Assembly (NCBI RefSeq): GCF_014529535.1
Contig: NW_023503337.1
Span: 1 to 64,000 of the forward strand
DNA from: Bradysia coprophila
Taxonomy: Eukaryota > Arthropoda > Insecta > Diptera > Sciaridae
Length of the DNA stretch: 64,000 nucleotides
Reading direction: 5' to 3'
Shown piece by piece: positions 50,183 through 63,710 of the stretch. The stretch's first letter is position 1. The number at the start of each line of letters is the position of its first letter. Made by a program: the position numbers and the translations under genes. The notes under the pieces are model-generated. The model did not search any database and was not told where the DNA came from. It saw only the letters and a list, made by a program, of their open reading frames with translations.

Positions 50183-53100
50183 TGTTCTTTCATATTGATC
50201 AATTTTTTATGAATAAAATAACGATATATGTCCGTTTTCTGGTATACGCTACATACAAACTAGCTACTAAAAGGCGTTTGTTATATTTGAATCAGAAGAA
50301 GTAGTAGATTTAATCCTTATATATGTGTGCCGTAATACTCTTGCCGTTTATAAAGCACTCGTGTATCTAATAACATCAAAAGAACTTGTAAATATTTTCC
50401 ACATAGCGGATTTCATGAACCTGTGACTGGGGTTTATCGAATCAAATATCGTAAATCAATCAGGAAATATGCATAAAGTAATTTCATTCGGCAAAGTAAC
50501 AACAAAAATAATGGGAACAAAGAAAAACACATAAATTTCAAAATTCTGAAAAATGGCACTAAAATATGCGATTGTGTGGCGTTGTCTGTGGCACACAACA
50601 CACACCGTTTCTATGGCTAACAAGTAAATTCCAGGAACGATAACTGAAAGAATAATAAGAATTCCTCTGTAAGTAAGTGGGTCATACTTTTATGACAGAA
50701 AAAGTAAACTTTCATTCATTCACTCATTGCACATTAATGTATGCTGCTGTGTGTACTACCAACACTACCTACAAAATATCAATTAGAATTCAAAGATCAG
50801 TTAAGAATGTTCACGGATCGATTATTGAATATTATTTAACCACATACCTTATCTTGATAGTTTGCTTTTTATGAGTGTTTGAGCAACAAGTGGTTGTTTC
50901 TTCATTTTTTTCTAACGAAAAGCAAAACAAAATATTCGCAATTTTTAATGTATTTCTAAACATTCATATCAAAACAAGTGTTCGAAAACCCATTTGAATA
51001 GTGTATAAATCCAACAATGTAATAAACACGAATAAATATTACAATTTTGTTCTGATATAGAAAGTTACTCATTAGATTGATATGCAGACACATTTTTTTC
51101 GATAAAAGTAAAAAAAAGAGTTTTTTGATATAAAAAAATCCTTATAAAAAGAAGAAGAAAAAATTAATCATTAACAAAACGTTACTTCGCTTGCGTACAT
51201 ACCTACTTTCGGTACGAAACCACAACTTTGAAAAACAGTTTTTATATTCAAAATGTAATTAGTGTTGATTGGAGGAATTTATTACCGGTAGGTCTTAGTG
51301 GGAGACTCGTACGTGCCTATTATTATAAGGCCGCACATCTTCTGGTATGAAAGCTTTCACACTTTATGAGATGAACGTGGAAGTCTGAAATTTAAATAAC
51401 ATATAGCGACAATACTTAGCAAGCAATTACTTACGACTGCTGCATTTTTACATAACAAAATATTGTTACAACTAATGAAGTAATAGATTTGACTAGCGAA
51501 GATACTACAAACAAAATTTGCATATATTGCGATATGTTATGGTAAATACTTGAAGAAAAATGAGCCTGGACAGGATCAAACATTGGTATGAGGACACAGC
51601 TAGTGAAAAGTTTCTGAAAAATGTTTGAAACACAGACCCTTACAAAGTGATTGAAAAACGTTGACAGAAAATGTACGACCCACCTCACAAACTAGCCTAT
51701 AAGAACCGTAAATTTTTATCTTCAATTTGTTCAGTGAGCAACTTTTTTAGAATTTCAGTTTCTAGACACCACATCTTTCAATCCTGCCTCATATTATGTA
51801 TCAACTAGCCAAACTACGTTAAGTTTCTTTACTTTTGTTAAAATAAATTCCACGATCCTCCACAGTCACAGTAACTACATACGCACCACATTGAACTCAA
51901 TCTAGTACTTCGAGAGGCCATAAGAGGCAGTAAGCCTCTAGACATTTTTTTCAGATTCGTTGATACGTTTTGTATTAGGTATCGTAAAAGACCTAAAATC
52001 CTAACATTCAACCGCTGGGACAATTCATTTTTGACTATACGCCATCGACATAAATATTTCTATTCCCACTAAACCATTGGTTGGCAAATCCACGAAACTC
52101 TCCCCATTCGAATCGTTTAATGAAAAATAACATTCGAAAGAATTTATCGGAGATTTTTCTGATTACCAAGTGATGCCGTTTTTTTTTCTGTAAGCTTCTC
52201 AAATGATGTCATCGATTTATAATCCACAATCAATTCCTTTCTGTATATTATGAGATTATACACAAGAATCATCTTTTTGTCGAACACTTAACTTTTATCA
52301 CGAATCCAATGATTTTTGCATGCTATATCATGACATCATACGCTTGGAAATGATCGAATAAATGACCAATAATTATGTGCATGAAAAAAAAAGAAACCTA
52401 ACCGGCATCGCTGTGAACAATTGGAGAGAAATTACTATTTTGAAACAAAAATATTAAGCTAAGAAAAAAGAGATACAGAGACGTATGTATAGTAGCGTAC
52501 CTATTCAAGAATGTGTATAATATTTCAGTTCTTGTTGGTTTTTTTGTATTTTTTTTTGATTGAAAAATCCATCGTCATATTAAAAATAGCGATTGTATGA
52601 ATAATAAAATCAAAGTCGGAATATCCATTGACAAATTGTAATTTCAACAGAAATCTCTTTTATTGCTAACCGTTGCTTTAAATAACGTAAACATTTGGAT
52701 TTTCTCTATTACTCTCGATCTACTTAAATTTTTATTAAAATTTTCTGTCAGTGATATTGAACTGGACGAGTGTAATTAATCAATGGCATTCTTTAAACCA
52801 TAGTTTAGGGTGGTACAATTGTAAGAAACGCATCTCCTGATTTTTACAACGGTTTGGATAATAAATTGGTCAACAAATTTCTGCATTGAACTCAACCTTA
52901 TCGGTGTCTTCTATTATTATCGGATTAACCTATTGTCTTTCGGGTCATGATGCTAGAAAAACAAAGAGAACTGACAAGGTTATTAAAGTTTGAATTATAA
53001 AAATCATTAGAATGATAAAATGACAAAAAAATGTTTGAATTTGTTTAATCAGGAAAAAATCGTTTAAAAAATGTGTGATGCTGGATTGCTTAATTCGGCT

Positions 53101-56100
53101 ACGATCTTTGAACTGGTGTGAACTTCTTCCAATAAAATGAGCTGAAGTCAGACGAAGGTTTCGATTTTTACTTCAATTTTTTAACAGGAAAGAATTGCTC
53201 ATTTCAAGGTTTTGTTATTTATTTTGTTAACAGTTTTAGGCGCAAATTAAATTTTAAAATATCTGAGTTTGTTGTCAAAACATTCTCTGTTTTGTGCATT
53301 ATGTAGAACACCGAGCTTTAATGTTCGTTTATGTGTTCACTAAGTGAACTTTAATTGAGATCGTTGAGATCGTAAATTGGTCGTCATTTTTAAAGTTTAA
53401 TTTTCGCTCCATTTATTGTATTTTAAGCAATTACAGTAGCTCATAGAACTCGAGAATTCCCAAACAACGGTTTCGCTTCTGTGATTTTTTCATTGAATCA
53501 AACACCTACTTATGTATCGGCTTGTGTTTGATGTACAATCTTGTACTTCTTAGTTTTACCAAGAACAATATAGGTGGTCACGTATGTTTCTAGTTACTGT
53601 CGATAACAAATGATTTCACAATAATCAATAAAATAACTTTATTGAGCACCTTTTCTGTTAGAATTTGATGATTTTCGATAATAATTTTCGGTGCTTATTT
53701 TTAGAAATTTAATTCTTTAAAAATTCCCTAAAAATCCTAAATTTCTAAATTCACAAATTGAGGAGTTTGTAGGAATTTTGTAAACATTTTCTGGAAATTT
53801 TTAGAATTTTAAATTCCCAAAAATAGGTCGTGGTCACAATTCTATAAACTCATTGAGCTAACCCAATTAAACCGATTAGATTAGACCCTGATGACCCTGC
53901 ACATATATCAATCTATTAACAGGTCTTAAAGAAAATTCAACATTTTCATTAATAGTGTTGAAGGCTACAAGCTGAATTTTGTAAATGTTTTTAATCGTTC
54001 CACCCTAATCGGTATAAACTACTGATATTATTAAGAAAGTCATTCAGGTTATAGTTTTGTTGTATCATATATTATTCGCGTAGTGGCGCCATATAAACAT
54101 CATGAAGTTAGACATTAACTTTTAAGAAGCAAAGCAAAAGCAGAAAAAAACCATCACCTGATGATCATAATAATTACCAAAAGAGATACGCTATGTTATA
54201 TCTAACTAGAAAATAATTCTTGATGCTCATTACCATACAACTAATTCTTCGATAATTTTTTTTTCTTCTTCATCGATTTATAAATTATTCTTAGTTCGCA
54301 ATATCACAAACACAACCAGCTTTTATAACAATCGAAGAAGAATTCTTTTGAAAAATCCTTGACGGCTTAATAACACCTAAGCCATTTTGTGACGCTAAAA
54401 CATTATATCGACGAAACGTACACACAATATGAGGAAAAAAACATATCTCAAAAGACAACAATAATGATAATAATGAAGAAGAATTCTTATAACTCTTCTT
54501 CGACTATTTGACCAAAAGCTTTAAACTTTATAACACTTTTATTTTCAAAACACGATTTTTTCTACAAAAAAAAAGTTCTTTTTAATATCATATTAATCAA
54601 TTTACGATGATGCCATCTCCGTTTATACCAAATACATTTCATATTAAAAGAAAAAAAAAAAATCGGCACATTTTGTATTGTACTAATCATGTAGACCTTA
54701 CTAAACTAGACAACTCTACGATATTGGACGGTTGTTGTTGTAATTTTTTTTTTCTGTTAATTTCGTTCCTCATTCTCTTCTATTTAATTTGCAGAGTATG
54801 ATCTATGAGCTGCGAGAGTCAGAAGACAAAATATATACTTATAAAAAAGTCATAATTATTTTGCATTTAGGGTTATATATATACTCTCTACATTGGTCCA
54901 TTGGACAAAAATTCGTTCGTAAAAAGAAGATATACCTGATTGTTCAGTTTTCATTCAACTAATTAAAAATAACTAAAAAGTGAGATCAAATTAACAAATA
55001 TTTAATTTATATTTAGTAAGCACACGTTAGGAAACTTGTTTCCTTGTAAATAATAAAACAAAAAAATTAATTAGTAAAAATCTCCAAAAAATTATACCTC
55101 CTCTCAAATACTTGATTATCAAACGCGTCTCTTACATACTGAATCAATACAGCGCTGCGCTGATGATGGCCGGTGTCGGTGTATGAAACAAATAGATATG
55201 AAATTTTTCAAATTTTAAATTTTTCGCACAAATTCACGTCGTATGCATTTAACGATTTTTATAAATCAAATTTGGAATTCAAATTTAATTCAAAAAAAAA
55301 CTTTGTTTAGGATAAATAAGGAAGTTGGCGCGTTTAATAAAAAGGATTTAATCTAGTAAATTATTGCGAGAAGATTAAAAAAACGTTTAATAAATTAATA
55401 ATCAATAAAGTTATCATGTTTTTGCTTAATATTCCGAATTCCAACTATAAAAAAAAACGGAATATCGAATTAGAATCTCTATAACATTCTCGGTATTGAT
55501 CGAAGACTCGCACGCGCACGCATCAAAAAAAGACGTTCATCATCGATCATCAATTATAAGGATATCGAGTAAGGCGCAAACAAAAGCTGACCTGAAACGA
55601 TCCGTTCAATACATTTATAAGGTATAGACCCAACCAGGACCTAATTTTAGAAATTTGAAAATTCCAAAAAATTCTGAAAAAAATCTTTACAAAGATTTCA
55701 CAATCTTTTTCCGGAACTTTTCAGAATTTTTCATAATTAAATTTACAGAAATAATCCCTGGGGCACTGTTGCACTTCAGTGAGTTATAACTCTAAGGGGG
55801 GTAACAAGTAAATGTTGGCTCAGTTGATACTTTGATACAAACACAGAAATTAATTTGAAAATTAAACCAAATCGAAGCTGCTTATGACAACGCATTTAAT
55901 GCCTACAATAATCGAGTCAACTGCATATGGTGTCTAGTCTACATAATAACATTTTTTTCTATTTTTTTAGTGTTATACCACAAGTCTGCAATTTGTTTTT
56001 GACTCGGTCACTGTCATAAGCTGTGCTGGAATACAGGCTATTTACTTTAAATCTTAAACTAAGTAAGTTCTACAACTTTGCCCTTAGAGTTTAATATATT

Positions 56101-59100
56101 TAATATCAGACGATGAAACATCGTGCATTGCATATTATGCAGCTTGAAGAAAATGTTAGACTTTTACGAACTGTTTTAAAGTTCCCTCGAATAACGTTAA
56201 AACCAGAAGAAGAATACTAATGAAGAAAAACTAATGTGCTGAACATTTTACAATTTTAAAGCTGTGAAGAAAATGGTGCATCCGATTAATTGTTCTGGGC
56301 TGTTATTTATGGTCGCTTCAGACTGCAATCCCACAACGTTGAACTTTGCCCCAAGCATATTAAGCTCACGAGTGAAATTTTTCCACAGAAGTACACAACC
56401 GACTTCCACTTTCGTTATGTTCTATGGTGGAGTCTAATTTACATAATGCTCGAGCTATGATGAGATGAATCAACTGAACAGTTAGAAAAAGATCGAAAAT
56501 ACTAAGGTTTTAGACAAACTTCAATGACTTGTTAGCGTTGGTTTGGCTAAATCAAATAGACTCTCACGATCATTTCGCATCGTGCGAGTCTCTAATAATT
56601 AAATTCTAATGTGTATGCTTTGTTGGCTATAGCATGCTTTTGCGTAAGAAGAGAAACAGGCAGACAGGTCATCATAGATTTAATATGACCATGACAATAT
56701 TATCACTTTGAATGCAGAAATACGTTTATATATAGACAGCTATGGTTTGGATTGTATATGTTATGTGGTTATTATACAAATGAGTAAGTTGTTTAAATCT
56801 TTCCTCCGATACGGTAGACCTATATCAGGAATGCTAGATTGGTTGGGAAGTAATTGAAATTATTTATTAATTACCGTCACAACGAGTAAAAATAGACGCA
56901 TCAGTTCGATTTACCGATAAGCGGAATCTATGCCTTATTCCGTCTTAATCAGAGGCCAACAACATATGACATTTCGTTTTCCCGAAAGTGAATACAATGT
57001 TTACAAGAAGTCATCAGCGACCTTCAAGAATCAATTAAAAATGCTGCGAAAGTTGCAATGCTTCAAGCAATTATCCTGTATAGTGATGTTGCTCTAATCG
57101 AACGACCTTTAACGTGAAGCTTTGTAAAAAAAGGAAAAGAAAATCTTTGTCATTGTGAATCATGTAACCATATCTACATACGTACTTAATCAATTGGCGT
57201 TTAATCGTGTAGGTAAAACGTGAATGATTTTACTTTGTATTTCGCATTAACCTACACTTAGTCCAATTGTTTGTGAGTGATGAGTGGTGAGTGATGACCT
57301 TTATGAATCAATTCTACTGTAATTGTCGGATAGTCAGATGCTATATTGACCTTGACTAAAGAAAACTTAACGGGAAACGATTTTTTTTAACCTGGCACCG
57401 CGTCAATAATTCAAAAATCACATTTTTTTAGTCCAAGGTATTTCAACAAATTGATGAAGAATATTCTACTCCACTAGTTTTAACAACCCCTGCTATATTA
57501 GGAGACGTCGATCATTGCTTATTTATGTCGACGATGTCTGATGTCTTAAACAAATGACATGATTAAATATGACCTGAGTAATACTGATCATTCATTATCA
57601 AGCAAATTGATTCGTCAGGATAAACGTTTTCACACAGCCATCACAGTTTTCCCAGACAAATGATCAGCACTAATAACTCAGAGCCTATCTTCCAGAATTA
57701 ATATTCGTGAAAATTTACGACAATTTATAAAATTCTCGAAATAAATTTTCAAGAATATGCAAGAAGCTTCGGGAATCTCAAGATGGTAAACTCTTGATAA
57801 TTATGTCCATACAGCAAGTTCCACTACTACGTAGGGTAGCAAAATTTAACGTGATGACGAGATGGAAATAACTGAATTGATCATCAATGATCTTATCCTG
57901 CAGATGGCTACTCTTCTATTGATAAATTAATTTCGTTAATTTTATGGGTGCATTCGTGTTTGCAAGACTTATTTTAAAATCTATTAGAGATACTTTTAAA
58001 TTTCCTTTACTTCAATTAGTTTCACAACGGATAAAACATCATATGAATGACCACATTCGAAGCAAGAATTTTTTTTTTCTTCAAATGATGATGGTAGTTC
58101 GGAAAGCATAAAGAACAGAGGTGAGAATTCAGAAAATAAATAACATAAAATGTTTGGATTGCGAAAAATGAAGTTGAATATAAACAAATAACAAAAAAGA
58201 GCAACAACAACAACAAAAAAAGAGTTACCGGATAGAATGTATATAAAATTGCCTTTGTTCGACCAATAGACTGTAAGGAGACAAACACTTAACGTAAGAG
58301 ATGCAACCAAAAAAAAAATAGTTTTTTTGGTAATACACAAACATTACATACTACGGCTAAAAATAAAATGTCGTCAGTCAGATAAAGAGATTGAGAGAAA
58401 AAGTACGATTTTACCTTGTTCCGTTAAAAAATTCATGTTCCTTCTACTGCAACATGTTCTCAACTGAACTAATAGTCTGCACTTAAGTTCAATTCAGGTG
58501 CTAAAAAGTTCATGGGAAAAATTCAACCAAAAAAGAAAATATAAATGAGCAAGAGGATTCGTAACGCCGATTCATAATGTTTTTCCAGTTGTTGGTTTGT
58601 CTACCTTTGAAATTTTCAAAATAAGTTTTAAATCTCACTTGTTTATGAGTTAATTTTAAGTTCGTAGACTGACAAGACTGAAAATTCTATTCAATAAAAT
58701 CATCGCATAAACGTTTATCTAAATCCACGCTTCTCCATTAAATGTAAAATAAACGTAAAAACCAGTAAAATCACTGACAATCTTACAGGCAGCGATAAAT
58801 CTTGTCGAGTATATCTTTATCCACCATCAGAAACCCCTTCCAGGAGTTTAGCAAATTTCAGATTATTAGTGAATTTGAAATTGATGCACAACTGCAAACA
58901 CTTTGCTTTAATGGTTCAAACTAACAGTATACTTATTCCTATATTAGGACTCCTATTTATAACTTTCAAATGTGATCGAATGTGATGTAAACGAATGACT
59001 GCTCCTGCAGTTGTGTACCTGATTTAATTTAATTTGAGCTCGTTCTTGTAAGTTTTGTCGCGCACCCTATACGAGTCAATAAATTAATAACTTTCAAAAC

Positions 59101-59265
59101 AAAAACAAAATCATCGAAAAATTTCCCACCAGCACATGTAAATGATCGCACAAAATTTTATTTACATTCTCATCGCACATTTAAATTATCAAATTTATGT
59201 CAGCGTTCATTTGAGTTCATTTAGTGTATTCAGTGTATATTAGGTCCTTATTTGACATTTCAAAA
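50183..59265. other. Nine-kilobase gene-free AT-rich stretch
   Basis: No coding exon, tRNA or rRNA was recognised. It holds one clear copy of the dispersed motif (TGTCGATAACAAATGA, 53598-53613). Two stretches rich in TTTAGAAATTT and its complement (53690-53830 and 55640-55760) may be eroded foldback elements. It could be a large intron of an unseen gene. Confidence 0.4.
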
Positions 59266-60747
59266 ATGAACCACTACTGCCTGGTTTATTTTACTCTGCC
59301 GTACTATCCCAGATTATATTTTGTGGCGTTGCGCCTTGGAAGCAAAAAAGGAAAAAAATTTATCGAAATTGGTCTGGAAATAAATCCGTCCAAATGCGAA
59401 CTCTTTTTCTGTGGAAAAGAAGACAAATCCATAACAGACCAATTCAACGCAATTTCACCTGGAATTAAAATTTTAAAAAATGATCTGGAATTATTGGGTG
59501 CTCCTATAACGGAAGAAGCAATGGAGCGAATCTTCATCAAAATTCACGATAAGATGAAGTTGATGTTTGAAAGACTAGGACAATTGAATCATCACATTGC
59601 ATACTTCATACTTAAGAATTGTTTCGCTATTCCGAAGTTAACATACTTGCTCCGAACCTCTGCCTATTTCAGATACGAACATTTGCTACATAACATAGAT
59701 AAAGACATACAGAATACACTTCAATCAATCTGTAATTCGGAGTTCAATGATCAGAAATGGACTATAATATCATTACCAGTTAGAAGTGGTGGTCTTGGTA
59801 TCAGGAAAGCATCGGAAATATGTCTACCTACATTCCTTAGTTCAGTGTCTTCAGTCATTTATCTCGTCACCTCAATGTACTCAGATTTATCAGATGAGAC
59901 AATGGTGTCTGACTACAACTGCGCTTTGGAGAAATGGTCGTCATCCTTTGATCGTATTCCTGTGATTAAAACATGCCAAGAGAGCTGGGATAACATAGTA
60001 ATTTCAGAAAATATTAATTCGTTGACATTCAATTCAGAAACAGAAAAGGCAAGATTCTTAGCATCAACAGTCCATGAATCAAGCGCCTGGCTAACAGCTT
60101 TGCCGTCAAAATTCATCGGAACATTATTGGACAATAACACGTTCAGAATTTCAATTGCTTTACGTATTGGAGCTAAGATTTGTAAACGTCATAAATGCAG
60201 ATGTGGAGAAATCGTCAGTGAAGATGGTTCTCATGGACTTAGTTGTTTATATAGCTCTGGCAGGCTTCCACGTCATGCTGATTTTAATAATATAATTCAT
60301 AGATCACTCCAGTCGGTAAATGTACCATCTATGCGAGAACCTCCTGGGATGTTCAGAGATGATAGAAAAAGAGTAGACGGAGTGACTTTGATACCATGGC
60401 GTAACGGTCAATCAATGGTTTGGGACGCAACGTGCTCAGATACTCTGGCCCCATCGTATCTACGTTTGTCAAGCAAATCGCCCGGTAGAGTTGCAAATAA
60501 GGCAGCAAATATTAAATTGGGGAAATATAAGAAATTGATAGAAGATAATTATATAATCATTCCATTTGCAATAGAGACTCTAGGTCCATGGTGTACAGAA
60601 GCGATTAAGTTCATTGACGTCTTGGGAAAGTTGTTAGCAAATGTGACGAACGAAAAGAAATCGAAATTGTATTTGAAGCAAAGAATCTCCATTGCACTTC
60701 AACGTTCTAATGCCGCTTGTATAATGGGAACATTCGAAGCGATTTGA
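59266..60747 (+). mobile_element. C-terminal half of a non-LTR retroelement with RLE-like tail
   Basis: An intact frame of 493 residues from the first ATG. It enters the reverse transcriptase just after the catalytic Asp motif, at IGLEINPSKCELFFCG, so the polymerase core is missing (5' truncation). The thumb-like region contains IPKLTYLLRTSAYF and SLPVRSGGLGIRKAS, followed by SAWLTALPSKFIGTLLDNN and FRISIALRIGAKIC. The C-terminus has a Cys/His cluster (C-R-C-G then H-G-L-S-C) followed by RLPRHADFNN. Next come KRVDGVTLIP and QSMVWDATCSDTL, arranged like the CCHC plus restriction-like endonuclease tail of R2-type elements. The position expected as PD reads VD here. The first 30 residues before GLEINPS look unrelated and probably belong to the integration site. 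No target duplication was identified. Confidence 0.75.
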
Positions 60748-61118
60748 AGAAGTTAGATGAAATCTATTATATTTTATAATTTTTGTTTTGTGGTGTTGTG
60801 AGATGATTTATTTTCAGTTTACTAAGCTAAGTTATTTTTCTCCTGTTTCTCCTGAATCAGGCCAGTTTCCATGGTTCTGGATAAATAGATTAGGGTAACT
60901 TTTGTTAAGAATAGTTGCCACTCCATGGGTGGAATTTGTTTCATTTTATGATACAAATTTAGGTTTATGAAAATGAATAAAACCAAAAATTCGTTTCCGA
61001 AAACTGAAAAAAAAAATATCGAAATGATCTTGGTAATCTTGGTATTTGAAAATGTTTTAATTCATTCGTTTTAATTTTAACATCCATTTTGCTACATAAT
61101 GCTTAGTTTCCTCTTACC

Positions 61119-61219
61119 AAAAAAGTACTCCGTGTGAGAGACAAAATTGAATTTTTTCAATTTTTTCTTTTTTTATTGGACAGCTTGCTCTCTCACGGCT
61201 CTCTCACGGAGTACTTTTT
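61119..61219. mobile_element. Short foldback element (about 100 bp)
   Basis: AAAAAAGTACTCCGTGTGAG is mirrored by CTCTCACGGAGTACTTTTTG about 60 bp away. The middle is A/T-rich and partly self-complementary (AATTGAATTTTTTCAATT). CTCTCACGG occurs twice at the right end. Confidence 0.55.
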
Positions 61220-63393
61220 GTTGAGTGGAGTGGACACTTAAGGATCACACCTCAGAACTTATTTCCGTCGCCGATGTAGATGACACGTGAGTCGTCTCCA
61301 AAAGGTTCACTTTTGACTGATGATTTAATAAAATTAGTTGAAAAGAGCTGATACAAGTGTAAAATCTAGTAAAAGGGACACTGGTGTTCGTAAAGACAGG
61401 TGCATAAGTGTATAAGATAAGTATGAAAATGAACAATTAAAAAAAGAGCATCCCAACAGCACTTCCCCCTCAGCAACAAATGTACCATTTACATCACGTC
61501 TTTCTTCATTTTCTCAGAACCATATGAAAGGGTTATGTCAGAGGACATAATAAGTAAACCGTGCACATCAATATAACTCATCAAAACACACTAGCTGGCT
61601 TTAAAGTTCTAAGAATTCGACATGAGAAATGAAGTGAACATGATTCATAGACTCAACTTATCTGCTTAAATTCGCTACAAAATTGTATCTCTTCTATCAA
61701 AAGCGATATTACTCTGCGACTATAAATATTCTGAGGTTTAGGTATAAAACTTGTAAAACAAAAAAAAATCTTAATTTTTTATCAGGTTCTCAAAGTCGTG
61801 ACAAATTTGTCCATTTAAACATAATATTCTTCCATCTTCCATCGTAATACGTATAAAAGTCTGAATTGTTGAGTGTTTTTTTTTACTTGCTTCTCTGCTG
61901 TTATGGGAAATAATCTTGAGCTATTGCGTTCTTGAGCTATTTATAAACATTTAAAATAAAACAAATAATTAAAACACAAAACTGTAAAAATTATTACCGA
62001 TAAATATGCATTTAATTATGCCTGTTTGAATATAAATAATTCCTCTCTCTATGCGTGCACATTATTAATTAGATATTAGGTTGGATCGATTCCACAAAAG
62101 GTGTATCTGCAATTGGCAAACATTACGCACAGAGGAAAACCAGACATTGCTGCATCTGCGACGTTTTTATTTCATTACTACTGTCCAAAAAAACTATTAA
62201 GGTTGCAGTTATTTTCCTCTCGATGTACTGAATCTGATTAAATTTAGGACACTTTTGGTGATAATTGCCAATTGTGTTAAAAATTCTGTTAACCAAAGTG
62301 TCAGAAAGCAATCATCTGTTATCGACAACTACCACTAGGATAGGAGTAGAGCTGTATGTAGTGATAACTCTTATAAAGCGGAGTATATTATTAAAATATT
62401 GTCGTGACCAAATGAAGTAACTTACCTATAAGTTGTTTAGTTGGGTTATTGTGGCTTTTAAACAACGTCTGACGCATAATAGTTGAGACTCAACTCCGTT
62501 TCTTCACTGGTAATATTTTCTACTGTTTTGTTCAAAATCATGTACTTCATTTGTTTTAACAAACATTTATCTATATCAGAGAACACTAATCAGGGTTCAT
62601 CGCTTAAATTCGTCATCACCGTCGATAAAAGATGATTTTTATTCCGGTGAACCATGGTAGAGTTCGATGTTGAATTGATCAATGAGATATTATTATAAAA
62701 ACATCCCAAACCGATTCACCCTATTGGTAATATTTATCTGTATCAAAGACGAGCGCTCTGATATTGATATGATTGATATGCACCTAATTCATAGGTTATT
62801 AATAAAAAGGTAATTTCATCTCATCAATTTGATGGATATTTTGTGTGTGTAAAATGAACCACAAAACCATCGACTGCACATTTAGAAAATTTATGTTCGA
62901 AATAAACAAAAATTCTAATTACACTTCAAGACGAAAGAAAATCAGAGGAGAATTTATAGCAACAACAACGACATATATAGCATAAAAAAAATAATACAAA
63001 AAAAAACAATCCATAATCGAAACTAAGTTACAATTATTATTAGTGTGCGGTTAAATATTATGTAAACATTTATTTAATAAATTTTCTCTATAATGCTCAC
63101 GTGCAAGAATTATTCTAAAAAAAGGTATATTCCTTTAGCAGTACATAGGTGTAGTACTCCACATATGAAATTGGTGTGCATTTTTTTTATCGTATTATGA
63201 CATGGTCTTCATATTATCGTGTGTATATTACTATATCCATCGTATTACACCGAGATTTTTGTTGTTTTTTTTTCTTCTTTAATAATTTTTTCGGTACGAA
63301 GAAGTCTCAATATACCAATAAATCCCCACCATTTTTCTCCTGCTTCCCACTTTTCACTTGTATCATCTGTTTTTTCTCCGTTCCAACTAAGCC

Positions 63394-63710
63394 TATATAA
63401 GTACGTGCAGAGATCACAAAACTCGAGTCTCTCGCATATCTCTATTATATTGTCATTTATAGCCGGCTCTGATTTCATTGTGTCTACAGCATTTGCCGTA
63501 TCACCAAACATTTATTTTGGAAATTTCATGTAAAAGGATATAGTCTTTCCAAGAGGAAGGATAGAAAGAAAAAAATAAAATAGAAAAAAAGGATAACAAC
63601 AACTCAATTAAGTGGAACTTTAGTGCAAAGAAAGGAAAAAAAAAGAAATAAACTTTTGCCAGTGATAACAGTTCGAGAAAAGTGTGATTATAAAGTGCAA
63701 TAATTAAGGT
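63394..63710 (+). promoter_or_regulatory. Possible promoter and non-coding first exon
   Basis: A TATATAAG box at 63394 is followed about 30 nt later by a pyrimidine-rich CGAGTCTCTCGCA stretch. A strong donor (TTAAG|GTGAGT) lies at 63708/63709 with no open frame before it. Together these could mark a TATA promoter and an untranslated first exon of a gene beyond the window. Each motif is common by chance in AT-rich DNA. Confidence 0.22.
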
